Shown one piece after another: positions 1 through 13,900 of a stretch of DNA of 64,000 nucleotides. The notes under the pieces were generated by a model that searched no databases, was not told the DNA's origin, and worked only from the letters and a program-made list of their open reading frames with translations. The stretch lies in NCBI GenBank assembly GCA_002943765.1, contig PQWQ01000017.1, positions 434,001 through 498,000 of the forward strand, read 5' to 3'. The position numbers and the translations under genes were made by a program. Within the stretch, counting starts at the first letter, position 1, and each line of letters opens with the position of its first letter. The DNA is from Psoroptes ovis. Lineage: Eukaryota > Arthropoda > Arachnida > Sarcoptiformes > Psoroptidae.

Positions 1-1300
1 ATTGCATAAACAATCCGAGTCAGCGAATAAATTGTACCAATCATAACAGTAGCCATACCACAACAAGCACCAATAATTACTGCATATTTTGCCCAATTAG
101 CACCGTACAGTCCTAATGCATCAGGCAAACCAGATTCATCCGATATTTTATTATATGGTAACATTAATGTTAGAACTGCCGATACACCAATATATGATAA
201 TGATGCAATTATCATCGAGATGAATGTAGCCAGCGGTATTGATCGCTGAGGATCTTTAGCTTCATCACCGCTCGTAGCGATCGAGTCAAAACCGATATAT
301 GCATAAAAACAGCTGGCGCTACCGGCAAACACTCCTTTCCAACCATATGGCATAAAACCACCGGCATCATTATCATTAGTCCAATTGGTGAAATCAGAAT
401 AATAACCACCAACAACGATAATGATAATGATTACCATAATGTTTACGATTGAAAATGTATTATTAATCATTGTTGTAATGTTCATACCGCTGGTTAAAAA
501 TATACAAAAACCAATAACAATTAAACCGCTCATAAGATCAATATGGCTATTATTATGATTAACAATCGATGATGATGATGATGATGGATAAATGATTGAT
601 GTGAGGAATGAATTCGTGTAATTACGTATTTCACCACCGATAATCGAATCTAAATATGCTGATGATGCTCGGCTTACGGCCGCTATGCCAATGATGTTTT
701 CCAGTATCTGTCAAAGATAATTACCATTATCATCATCTAAATCACCGAAAATGATCATATTTACCATGTTCCAACCAACGATGAATGCCCATATTTCGCC
801 TAATGCAATGTATGCATCTGTTTTTTGGATTTTTTCAGGGAAAAAGTTAAAATCAATTGATCAATTCGTTAATACGATGGTCGAGTGATTCTCAGCTGAT
901 CGGTGGTGAACAAATGGGTTCGATTCACAAAGAATTCACCAATAGATTCACCCAAAAAATACTTACAAGAATATGCTGAACCACATTTTGGATAACGTGA
1001 TGAAAATTCGGCATAACATAATGCACATAAAAATGCAACAAATCCGGCAATCAAATATGAAACAATGATGGCTGGTCCGGCTACATTTTTCGCTATGGAT
1101 GATGTTAAAACATATGCACCCGAACCGATCATATGACCAATACCGAGAAGAATAATATCAACAGTGGATAAACATCGTTTCAATTGTGTCGATGTAGCTG
1201 ATGTTGGATTATCATTGATTATTATACTATCGCTTATGTTTGATTTTTTTCGTTTCATTTGCGACAGCAAACGATTCATTTTCATTGATATTTGATTCAT
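1..1300 (-). CDS. Cationic amino-acid transporter (SLC7A/CAT-like), 5' part, cut by window edge
   Basis: Multi-pass plasma-membrane permease of the APC superfamily, expected by family to carry cationic amino acids. Three minus-strand exons join in frame: 967-1300, 765-817 and 1-707, with GT-AG introns of 149 and 57 bp. The start is the ATG at 1298-1300. The N-terminus has the CAT signature LGIGHMIGSGAYVL, then AGPAIIVSYLIAGFVAF. Splicing restores GSAYSYAYIALGEIWAF and GWNMILENIIGIAAVSRA, both typical of the family. Exon 3 continues with GFMPYGWKGVFAG, CFYAYIGFD and DPQRSIPLA, and reaches TRIVYAM at base 1, so the C-terminal half lies outside the window. About 364 residues are visible. The loop before GFMPYGW carries Ser runs. 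It is a diverged paralogue of the transporter at 10961-15640, which is oriented away from it. The exact subfamily (CAT1-4 or SLC7A14) cannot be fixed here. Confidence 0.9.
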
Positions 1301-2567
1301 TTTTCAACAATTTGAATCAAATTGATTTAAATCGAAACAAAAAAACTTGACAATCGTTTAAATAATGATCAATACACGACCACCAACACGACCACAATCA
1401 TTGATTATCATGTCCATATGCCAGTATCGTTGTTGTTGTGGCAAATTACGCTCAATATTTGCTTAACCGAATCCGCACAATCAAATCGCCATTAAATCAA
1501 CGTAAAAAAACACGAAACAAAGTAATCGAATCAAAAGGCAAACCACACTTGGATCATTCAATGAAAATGCTTTCAACGTCATCAGTATCATCATCATCAA
1601 CAACAACACCATCGAATCCAACTAGTTCCATCGAATCAAACAAACACCAATGGCCTATTGATATGATTGGAATGTATATAGATGGTAATACACGGAAAAA
1701 CATTTACGAAATCAAATCAGATCATACAAACCATAATAAAATGAATCAACAAAACTATATATGATTCGGGAGATGATCATTTTGGCTAGCCAAAATATCA
1801 ATTCTATATATTCTTGTCCAAATAACTAGAGAATCAATTACGATCCTCGTCCAATGCAAACACAGTTCGACACTCAAAGATATTTCGGAACACATTTGGG
1901 AAATGTTGTTCCAGAAATAGATATCTTAATGTCAATACAAGCAGAATGTTTGTCGTCGATATTCTTCTTGCTTTGATTAATTGATTCATAATTGATTTGA
2001 AAATCTTTCCAATTTAATACTTGTCAATACTTGACATTATCATTCTAATAATATTCTTCATCTTGAAGACGAAGAATATTTGTTTTTGTTTTGTTTTCTT
2101 CGCCGAAGAAGAAGAAGATTCTAATTTTCACAAATTCATTTCGATTCTCCAACCCAAAGAATTTCCGATCGAAAATTCCGGCCAAATTTCCGACAAATTT
2201 CACAGAAATTTCGCTGAATATTTCAAAGAATCAATTTCGATTCAATATTTGACTTCATATCTGATTGAAATTAAGCCCAAATTATCAAAGTTAATTCAGT
2301 TCGTTCGAACATTTTCAGTTACGTCATTGTTTGATTCTGATCTTAAGATCAGAAGATTCTGATCATCATCATCATCATCATCTCATTGGTTGATGATGAT
2401 GATCATTGATTTTAATAATCTTCATTTCTTTTCTTATCTTTATTTGTTTGTTTATTTATTTTGGTTCGGTTCAGTCGGTTTATTTGTTTATTTTGTCTGA
2501 TATTTTTTGATATTTAATATGACATACTTAACGGAGACATATGGCCATATCATTGTCTAAATGCACA

Positions 2568-2595
2568 CATTCAAAGACATCCATGTCTTTGAATG
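2568..2595. repeat. Perfect 13-bp inverted repeat, 2-nt loop
   Basis: The left arm CATTCAAAGACAT (2568-2580) and right arm ATGTCTTTGAATG (2583-2595) are exact reverse complements separated by CC. A second AT-rich palindromic run built from GAATTC and AATTCA lies directly 3'. No coding sequence covers it. It could be a chance or slippage-derived palindrome, or a fragment of a foldback element. Confidence 0.75.
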
Positions 2596-5500
2596 AATTC
2601 AATTAAATGAATTCATTCGTTCATTTGAATTGAATTGAATTCATTTTGGAATTTAAATAATTTCGTAATTTTCGTGAAGTCGAAAAGCAAGAACAAGAAT
2701 AAAATAAAACAAATAAACAAACAAACAAACAAAACAAATGAAATGGAATTCAATTTCAATTCTTTGATAATCACAAGACTATACAATGGTGTATTATCAA
2801 TGATGTGGATGATGGCTGATGATGATGGCGGTCGTTGTTGTTGTTGTAATTATTGTTTTTGTTATCGTTGTTGAATGTCAATAAGAATTTTTTCTTAATA
2901 TTAAATTTCAATCATTTTTTCCCCTTTCAATTCAACTCAACTCAATTCAATTCAATTCAAAATTCATTCATTTATTTAAGATCAATTCAATTGAACGAGG
3001 AAAATTAATTGAATTCTATTCAAAATTTTCGATTAATTTTAGTTGATTTCTTCTTCGATGGAATATCAAGAAATATATTCTGAATTTGACTTATTTTAAT
3101 GATGTTTAATGGTGAATTATTCGGGTAAATTGTTTTTCTGAATTGTTTTCTGTTTGTTGAATTTGCAGCCAAACAAATGAACTGAAAATGTCAATGACAG
3201 ATGAAATTCTTTGGTTGATTATTTCCTCGAATCGTTTTCTTGAATTCTCCGAATCTTAATTCTTTGATATGAATTCTTAGACCTCTTAGACATTGAGTCT
3301 TGGGTTAGCTGAATATCAAGTCATCGCTGACCGAATGACCGAATCATCGGCGGCTAAACGTTGAATCCTTGGTGACCAAACACGCGATGAACCATAGGCG
3401 GCTGAACTGAATCAAAGGATCTAAATAACTGAATCAATCATTGATGATTGATAATCAAATCAAACATTGATTTGCGTGTAAGTGTGTATGGTGTATGTCT
3501 GTTCAGTGCATTCGAATAATTAAATATGATAATTAAAATTATTCAAATTCAAAACAAAATTAAATTAAACATTTAAATTCAGTTAATCAACATTCGAAAA
3601 AAAAATTGCATTCGATTGTCGATAATTTCAATACTGCCACAATCATCATCATCATCATCATTTTGAATCGTTCAATTCTACCATTTAATTACATCATTAA
3701 TTCTGCCATCATTGATTTTACCATTTAATTCTGCCATCATTTCCACCAATCTTTAATTCATTTATTTCAAGAATAATTTATTTATTTCCCAGAAATATTT
3801 CTTCTTATTCATCAAAAAATGAAATTCTCGTTTAATAATTCGTTTAAATATTTATTCATTCTTCAGTCTTCCAGATCCCGAAATTCTTATTACTTATTCT
3901 TTATGAGTCTTCCAGATTCCCGAAATTCTTGAAATTACTCATTCTTCGATATTATTTATTGCCATCATCATCATCATCATTATCATAATTAAGAATCATT
4001 CATTCATTCATTCATTCATCATCATCATCATCATCATGGTAATAATTCATATTTAAATTTGAATTTAAAAATTGCCAAAGTGTTCTTGCGTATTTCAATG
4101 AGTTTCTATGTGTGTGTGTGTGTGTCAAATTCAATGTTCTCCAATATGAACACAGATATTCTCTATGTTCTATTTATTAATAATAATAATAATCTTTAAA
4201 TCTTATTAAGCAAAAATTAAAGGAATAATAATAATTCAAATATTCAAAATATTAATAAGATTATTTATTATAATTATTATCATTACTTATTACATTATTT
4301 TATAAATATTTGAATAAATTATAATATTCTGTAGAATATATCCCTTCATATTACATAACATTATTCATTGGTGACATTTGCGCTAGACAAATGCCTTGTA
4401 AAAACAAACAGTTTTAAGGTTTAAACAATCAATTTTGAAGACCTTCAAGGATTCAAAGGATTATTTGAGAAATCGGACACAGCTCGTAAACAGGAGTTCA
4501 ATGCTTATCATGACACAATAATTCGCGGCGAACAAATTTTCATAGTATCGAGAATACAAAGGGTTCAAAGGGTGTATATCAAATGATCTGATTAAAACAT
4601 GACTGGTGTCTAGTGGGCTATGGTCACCTAAGCTCGGTTTTTCGATGAAATAATGCCTTGAATTACGCTTGAAATTGTTTGGAAAATTCAAAAAATATTT
4701 GGAATAAATATTTTCAATCAAATTAAGCCAAAAATGTGTTCGAAAGTATGTTGATTCACTTGTACTGATACGCTCACGTATTATCATTAACATACATTCA
4801 GAGTGAAAGGGTTAAACTTTTAATTAATTGAATTAATTTGTTCTTCTCTCGAAACAATTTCATGAAATATTTTCCAAATATTTCCCTCGACATAATTACT
4901 GAGGAATTTGCTGACAACCCGAGCTACCCGTTTGAATATTTTGCCCGAATATTTCAGACACACGATCTGAAAAGGCCCCCGGTAACCAAGGGCCGTTTGG
5001 GTTCCAGTCCCAATAATTCACTGACTAACTAGGCACCATTTATTCATGCGAAAACAAAAAATGTATTTTTCAAAATATCCGTGAAATTCGTTATTATCAT
5101 CATCGGTAGATGATTCAGTGAACATTAATTGGTGCATACATATTCGTTGAACATTAATTATACATCATCATTTGGATGATATATGATAATTGAAATAGAA
5201 TTCATTACTGTTTCATATTCATTTTTCAAATCATTGCAATTCATTACGATTTCATTTAAATGAATCATTTCATTGAATCATTTTTAATTATGCTTTTTAA
5301 TTATGATTTTTTGATGATGATTATTGCATAATTTTTGTTTTATTGCAGTCAATTTGTTTTATTACTGCCATTATCATCATGGCCATTATATCATTGCAAT
5401 CAGACAGAAACATGGTCGTTAATAGTCCTAGACGCACCATTGGATTTTCAAAATCCAAATACAATCGAATAATCATGGACCATTGATGATGGTCACAGCA

Positions 5501-5660
5501 GCAGCATCATCGAATTGAAGCCGAGCAAGAACTAGCAAGAAACCTATTAAATTTATTCGGAAACATACCTATTGAATATATGGGTTTCACTGCCCTTAGG
5601 GTTGAAAAACCCTTGATTATTTTTTCAAGGATTTTGCTCCTCACTTTTTGCTTAATAACT

Positions 5661-5750
5661 TTTTTTGAAGGAGAGGGAGGGGGAAAGAGGTAGAGGGGTA
5701 TAAAAGGGGATTGTATGGAAGAGGGGTGTGAAGGGAGGGCAAAAAAAATT
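5661..5750 (+). promoter_or_regulatory. Purine-rich G/A tract with embedded TATAAAAG
   Basis: A block of about 70 bp is almost purely G and A on the plus strand (5667-5739) and stands out from the AT-rich, CAT-rich surroundings. TATAAAAG sits at 5699-5706 inside it, followed by GGGG. This could be a core promoter, but no gene I recognise starts downstream within about 5 kb, so the promoter reading is weak. Confidence 0.25.
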
Positions 5751-8700
5751 ATTAATTTTGTTTCAATTGATTGAACAACTTTTTTAAATGATGATGATGA
5801 AAACAATCAACCTATCAAATTATATTTGATTTAATGTCAGCACAACAACAACTACGATGAAACATTTGTTTCGATTAAATCTTCCCTCCTTTTTTGCACT
5901 CTTCACCATCGACGTCATTCATTTATAATTCAATTATAGCTTTGGTGCCCGCTAGGCGCCTGTCGAGTGCAAAGTGTTCAAATGTTTTCAATCGAAATAT
6001 ATATATTTCAAAGCCTTTTTTCTCGGAAAATTTTTCAATTTTTCAAAATTCTTTCGTTTCGTAATGATGATAATAATGATGATCATGATGACGGCAATAA
6101 ATATTTATGAATTGCAATTCAATTACAACAAAGAAACCAAGAGGAGGAAAATTCATTGATTCTCAACTGAAATCAGTTTGCTTGGGAAAAGGGCTGGAAA
6201 CCCCTTTAATAGGAGAGAGATACCCCTGTGAAACCCTTTGAAATCTTTCGAAAATCTTTGAAAATCACCACAAAGCTATCAGTAGGCTTTAGGCCTTATT
6301 ATCAATTTTATGCGAGGTCATCTCCCGAGGCAAAGCTCGGCCAGATGCTTCAATCATCGATTTCCAGCTTAGTTCAGCAAAAATTTCAAGAATTTCAAGA
6401 AGGGTAATTTGAGAATCACTGAACCATATGTGAACTTTTATGTTTGAAATCAAAATATGAAAAAAAAGCTAAAACAACAGGAAAATTTTCCACCAAGAAA
6501 GACCCTAAGAATCTAAGGATCAACGAAGGAGGAAGGTGGAGAAAGGGTGGGAAATCCACAGAAAATTATCATCATCGCCTAATACCGCCAGCATCAGCGT
6601 CACAGCGTTCAACGATGGAAAATCCTACAAAGTTTACGAACATTTCGAATCAATGACGATTACAACAAACACTTTGGAGACGTCGTAGTTGTTCCAAGAT
6701 CAATTTCGGATACCACGGATAACGGTACAGTGACCGTACCGTTGATTGCCATATAATCGGGAAAAAATGATACGAATAGGGTCCATCGACGATGATTCGA
6801 ATCGGGTACCGAAGAAACATTCGATCGCGTAGAAGTAGCATCGGTTGATGATGATAATGCTAATGATAATGATGATGATCCGAACCCGAACCCGAACCAA
6901 ACGAAGAAGACCAGGACCATTTTGATTCGATTCGATTCTCGAACGAACAAAACAAGAAAAAAAAAATGTCAACCTCATGTATATTTATGAAGAATAATAA
7001 TAATTTCAATTACACGAACAACGAACAGCACAAATTCTTGTTTATTCTTGGTGATTCTCGGTGATTCTTTGATGATTCTGAAACTTGGTAATACTTAATG
7101 ATATTCTGAAATTCATAACATCATCATCATCAACATCACCATCAACATCAGCATCAACGGCCAAAAGCAGTCCCCGATAAAAACATTCCAAACATTTTTT
7201 CGTAAGTGCGTCGGTGTCGGAAGGTCGGTATGTGTTGGTGTATGTGTTCATGTCGATCGGTGTTTGTGTGTATGTATGTGTGTTCCAATGTCTGTGTTTG
7301 TGCAAAATGTTTACCTCGAAATATATTCATTTCGATTCAATTCAATTCAATTCAAAAAAGAAATGAATGAATTCAATTGAATCATTGAATATGAATTAAT
7401 ATATAACATTCTTTCGGGAACATTTTCCATTTTTCATTGTTTTTTTTCCTCTCTTTCGTTGTTGTTCCAAAACAAAGACATAAATAAAATGAAATACAAT
7501 GAAATAAAATTGAATTCTACAGAATCTTCTTCATAGAATCTTCTTCTACAGAATCTCACAGAATCTTCTACAGAATCAACAAAATGATGAATTAATATTG
7601 ATTCTTTTACAGGGTCTGTGTGTGTTAACGTGAATATGTTTGAGAAATGATAATTTGAAAATCAATAATAATCATAATCAATAATGATATAACAAATTTT
7701 CGCTTTGTTTTACTCCGTTTTACTTTGTTTGTATGATTGTTCGTTTGTATACAATGACAAATAAACAATTAAATAGTGAATTTGAATGTTGAATCTACAA
7801 TTAAATGGTGAATTGGAATGAATAAATATGTTGAATCAAAACAAATGGTGAATGAAATTAAATAATGAATATGAATGAATTCGACGGTATGAATATGAAT
7901 CTGAATCAACAAATAAATAATATCGACTCAATTTTGCATTGAAATTATGGATTCATTGGATCGGTTGTTGTCCGAATAGGTTTACTGGCCCGCCGATCAT
8001 CTTCGTCTAAGAACAAATTATCGAAATGATCACCGATAATATCGTAATATCGTCGAAGCCATAAATATTCAAAGTTAAATACCACTCTTTGATAGTCTTC
8101 AATAAGATCTTCAATTATCTTCAAGGTTTTCTTCGATATCATTCATTCATTCGTTCTTCTTCGTTCAAGAATTTAATCTTCAGACATTCATTTGTCAATG
8201 TACATATATTAAATTTGAAAAATTCAATGATTGCTCAAACATGATTGATTATGTCAAGTAATCGTGTGTGTGTGTGTGTGTGCGTGCATGTGCTTATGTG
8301 TGTTGGTGTGTTTATTAATAGACGAAATTCTTAAGATTCTTTAAGAACAAGAAATTTGTCTCAAGAATTTGTGAAATTTCGTTGATTCATCGAAATTTTC
8401 GAATCCATTCAAGTTTCGTCAATTTGTTTCACGAAGATTGATTCATCGAAAAAGCCAAGAATCGACGATCAAGTTGATTAAATTCTCTTCAAATTGATCA
8501 AATAATCAACTGAATTTCGGGATCATCATCATCATTATCATCTTATTACCATCATTGATGTGTATCTATCAATTATTGTCATCAATTATCGATGATTATC
8601 GTTGTTGTTGATGTTGTTGATGTTATTGTTGATGATGTTATCATTATTGAATATAATTGATCAAAATTCAATGATAACAATCGAATCATTGAATGATTAA

Positions 8701-10960
8701 TCATCATAATAATGACGATCGAATGAATTGAATCTAATCAAAGATCATCAAAGAAGAAAATCATTTCCATTGTAATGATAATGAGACGATTGATTGCAAT
8801 GAACATTGTCTGATAATAATAATAATGAGTTTTCTATTAAAATTGAAAAGAAATTAAGAACTTTGAGTTAATTCTGTAAGAATCAAGTCAAAATCACTTG
8901 ACAATTGATCGAATTAAATCAAACAAAGACATAATGACGAAGAATTATCTTCCAAATGTCTTCGACAATTCTTAGATCGACATGTTGTGCATCATGATTA
9001 TCATAATGATTGTTGGAAATAAAATGATTGACTTGAATCATCCACAATTAAGAATCATAAAATTATCATTTAAATTTAATTGAAATCAATCGAAAATACC
9101 AAGAAAATAAATAATAGAAAATTCAATTCGAAAATCTTGTTCAAAGTCAAATGATTCGTTGATATTGTTGATGGTATTGTCATTGATTGTTGATTCAATC
9201 ACAACAATCAATTGTTCTGAATCATAATTGAAATCGTTCTTTACGTTAAACAATTTTCTATTCTCCAAAACGACGAATTTCAGACGATTCTACAGCGTTA
9301 TTTCCAAACCGAACATCCACCAAATGCACCAATCCAACTGCTAAGACCATATTCAATCGAAAATTGTGCAATATTTAAGATGAATTCTGTCTGATTACAG
9401 AGAATTTCATTTTAGTTTGATTCTTGCAATCGATTTCACCAATTTGTAATGTTGAAAACACAGAAAATTTCCATCCAAAAATCATCACCAGCGAACAAAT
9501 ATAATCAAGTATCATCATCATCCCTAAATTGAATGATAATTAATTTAATTTAGTTATAATTATCAATTCAAAATTCACATATAATTCACATGAATGTGTC
9601 AAGATTTATTTGTTTCATTACGTTTCATTCATTACTTTTATAAATTATCAATGAACATGCAATTATTTCATCTTTGAAATCAACGAATCTTTGAATTTCT
9701 TTTGGTATCTTCGCCGAAATCTTTGATTTTTAATTCAAAATTTTCAAATTCGATACGATCAAACCAATAAACAAACAAATCCAATTGATTAGATTCTAAA
9801 TCAAACCAACTAATCAACCGAATCAACTGAACATTGATCCACAATTAAATCTGCTCTGATTCACCAAACTTCTGACGAAAATTCCGAAAAATATCCTCGA
9901 GTAATTCAGTCGATTCCTGACCAAAATAAACAAATAAGTGAATTGAATTGAAACATCCACCATCAATCAACCAATCGAATATTCAATGATAATCCACCAA
10001 ATTACAACAGCAAACAATAAATGTTCCGATTCCACCATGAAATCAACAAATTGCACATGTTTCATGTTCCAACGAAATTAATGCGGAATTAATTGCGATT
10101 CACAAATGATGCATCAAAACAAAAAACGAAACGCAACTGAATTTCACTGAAATTCCACTACATTCCACTGAATTTTTTCCTCTTAATTTTGCCTAAATCA
10201 ATTACCAAAAACTTTTAATTGTCTTTGCTTCTTTTTACATTCATTAACGTTTAATGATATTTGTTTAATGATGATCATCATCAACATAAACATTATCATC
10301 CTATTGAATCCATGATTACTTTTATAAATGAATTTCGAAGAAATTTTCTTAATCTATGACTACGAAGAATTTCTCATCAAATATTTATAAATTCAAAACG
10401 AATTATCAATTATTTAGAAGCAATTATTAATTATTCATCAGATTTAAATTTGAAAATTTGAAATCTTTTAAATCTTTCAATTCAAAATCTTTTTAAATTC
10501 AAAATCTTTTGGAAATCAAATATTTTAAATTAAAATATTCAAATTCAAATTATTTTTGGAATCAAATTATCCGTGGAATACAATTATCCGGGGAATCAAA
10601 ATGAAATCAAGATTCTTTTGATTCTATTGAATCAATCTGGAAACGGCCATTGATAACTTGTGATATTAGCTTGATGAAATTAGTTTGAATCTTGAAGATT
10701 TTTTCCGCAATTTCTCGTCTCCTGATCCGCCGAAGACCTTTTCATAACCTTGAAGAACCTCGAAGAATTCCGTGATCTTCTGATTCACCACCGACGAACC
10801 TCGAATAGCCCTTCTAATCTTCTGATTAACGTTAAAAGAACCTTTCTGATCATCTTAGTCCACCGGAGAACGAAGAACCTCTTGGAGACTTTTTTGCTGG
10901 TGGTCACTTTGAATTATTTCTATCTTTGAATATCAACAAATCAACGAATTTACGAATAAA

Positions 10961-13900
10961 ATGAGTTCAAAAATGAAAGAATACATCATAAATTGTATAA
11001 ATCAAACATTACAAATGAAAAAACTATTATTCGATAGTGAAAAATGGCTGCAATTAATGAGTAAATTATTACGTACACGTGAACCAGATGGTGATTCACA
11101 ACAACAATTTCAACCACAGCAACAACAATATTATAATTATCATCAACAACAACAATTACCACATCAACAAATTATTAAATTACAGGTAAGTAAATATAAA
11201 TGTAAATAGAATGAATCACAAAACCAATCACAGATAATTAATTAACAAGAATCAATTAATTTTATTATTTAATATCGTCATTATCATCAGTATCATCATC
11301 AGATCAATGATACAGCAGTAATAATGAATAATAATTTAATATCTTTGATTTTGATTTCATTTTTTAGGCTAGTTCATTGATTCATTATTTTACACAAGAT
11401 TCAATGGCATGTTCCCATTGTGTCTCATGCCATACCATTGATTACGTTGTAGGGCCTTAGGGCTAATCATTATTAGTAATTTATTTCACTAATAACTGAC
11501 AATAATGACTGTTTAAAAGCATTATTATCATCGAGTAGAATTATTGAATTCATAGAATTATTATTATTATTATAAATCATTTAGTTTTGAATTGATTTCT
11601 TCTAGTATCAAATAATCAATTAGTTTTGAATCAATTAATTATCATGTTTTGATTAATTAATCATTTCAAATAATTAATTTTTTGTATTTTTTTTCTTTTT
11701 ATTCTTCTATTTTAATCCGCTTACCATTTCTCGTAACGTCGTTCGATCCTCATACATGCATTCAATGATGATTATGCGTCCAAATACATGATTTTCAAAT
11801 AAATATAGAAATGTCTGAAAACACGTGATCTAGTATCGCTTGGTGTTGGAAGCTGTGTAGGCACCGGAATGTATTTAGGTGTTTTAGAATTGAATTAGAA
11901 TTAACGATTTTAAATTGTTTTAATTTAAATTTAAATTCATTTTCATTTCGAATCAATCGAATATACCACTAATACTGAATTGTTTTTTTTTCTTAATTTA
12001 CGATCCCTTGCGATGATCGTCTCATAGTTGCCGGTATGGTTGCCAAAAATTTAGCCGGACCAGCTGTGATAATTTCATTTTTAATCGCTGGCATTGCAAG
12101 TCTTTTGTCGGGTAAGAAATTGAAAATATCAAGAAAATTCAGATCAATTAATCGATTTTAATTTCCATCAAATTTAAATTTGTTTGAATTTCAATCAGGT
12201 GTTTGTTATGCTGAATTCGGTGTACGTGTCCCAAACACATCAGGCTCGGCTTACATGTACAGCTATGTGACTGTCGGTGAATTTATTGCCTTTGTTATTG
12301 GATGGAATATGTAAATGATTGTTTTGATTTTATTTAATTCATAGATTTGCTTTGATTCATTTGTAATTTGTACTCATTTAAATCTCATTATTCATTCATT
12401 TTTTTTCATTGATTTGAACCAACAATACAGGATCCTTGAATATTTAATTGGATCAGCTGCAGGTGCTGCTGCCATCAGTGCATGCATTGATTCAATGTAT
12501 AATGGCCGAATTACTGAATGGATTCGATCCAGATTCGGTACATTTGTTGGCCACACACCGGATTTATTCGCTGCGCTAATAACGATAGCAATGACACTGA
12601 TATTAGCCACTGGTGTTAAAAAATCATTATTATTTACAAATATTTTAAATATTATCAATTTTTCAATGTGGTTCTTGATTATAATGTCTTCGTTGGTGTA
12701 TTTGGATTTTCATAATTGGTCTTCATCGGCAATTTGGGCCGCAACAACGACAGAAATGTCATTATCGTCAGCGGCAACAACGACAACCTCAGTATCGACG
12801 ACTGCAGCGGCCATAATCGAATCATCGACCACAACAGCTGCGGCCATTTTCGAATCAACACTCACAACAACGATAAGCCAAATTGATAATAACAGTGATA
12901 TTATATTAAATGCTTATGATGATACCCAACTAACAAGTGATAATAATGATCAACAACAACAACAATATCAAGAGACTGAATATCATCCTGGTGGTTTTGC
13001 ACCTTACGGTTGGTCAGGTATATTGAATGGTGCTGCAACTTGTTTCTATGCATTCATAGGGTTCGATATTATAGCTACGACTGGTGAAGAAACGGAAAAT
13101 CCTCAACGTTCGATACCGATTGCCATTGTGACCAGTATGGTCATTGCATTGATTGCATATATTTCATCAGGTATTTGGTTTAAGTAATTTGTCCCTAAAA
13201 TTCAATATGATTCTTTAACAGGTCTAATAATAACACTGGTGATACCATATTGGCAAATCGATATGGAATCACCGATCGTATCGATGTTCGCAATGGTCGG
13301 TGCTAATCGTTGCAAGGTGTTCGCTGCGATCGGTGCATTAGCCGGTCTGTTTGTGTCGATGTTCGGTTCAATGGTAATTTGGAAGAGTATTAAATTAATC
13401 GATTTCAATATTTTTAATCATTTTCTATTAAATTCAATTTGATTCAATTCAAATCAAACAGTTTCCGATGCCTCGTGTCGTCTATGCAATGGCCAAAGAT
13501 GGTTTAATTTATCAAGAATTTTCCCAGATATCACCATTCACGAATACACCTGTACGTTCAACACTAATATTCGGGCTATTCACTGCATTTATTGCTCTGA
13601 TAATGTCATTAGAAGTATTAGTTGAAATGATGTCTATCGGTACATTGATGGCATATACATTGGTATGTGTTTATATATATGTGTGGGTTGAAGTATCATT
13701 ATTTTTCCCGTATTTAATTCCATATGATTAATTCTATTTAATCAAACAAATACGATAAGTGGATTAGTTGATTGCTTCTGTAATCAATTATTGTCAATCA
13801 ATTATTCTAATTCTTTGAAGGATGTTCAATGTGTTTACATTCATGTCAACTCATTCATTTGATATAATACCCATGATTAATAATGAATATTTAATTATTT

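Larger units (their letters stand above)
1301..10960. other. Gene-poor, repeat-rich spacer between two transporter genes
   Basis: No recognisable gene. The stretch is AT-rich with short CAT/ATC runs (about 2361-2382, 3642-3661, 4000-4036), TG/GT runs (about 4110-4125, 8264-8283) and many ATTCA and AATTC short-period repeats. Open frames here are short and mostly begin at TTG or GTG. Islands of higher complexity are 4440-5035, 5500-5960, 6180-6400, 6640-6980 and 7945-8142. None gives a protein I recognise. A hairpin (2568-2595) and a purine-rich tract with a TATA-like box (5661-5750) are listed separately. The region probably contains promoters and 5' untranslated exons of both transporters. 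Confidence 0.6.

Noticed and set aside
1438..1764. Open frame of 108 codons on the plus strand
   Set aside because: It begins at GTG, not ATG, is Ser/Thr/Asn-rich from simple repeats and has no recognisable domain.
2021..2362. Open frame of 113 codons
   Set aside because: Starts with TTG and ends in a CAT repeat; composition equals the AT-rich background.
4440..5035. Higher-complexity island with a GGCCC...GGGCC inverted repeat near 4974-4994
   Set aside because: Five-base arms are too short to claim structure, and the frames on both strands match nothing I recognise.
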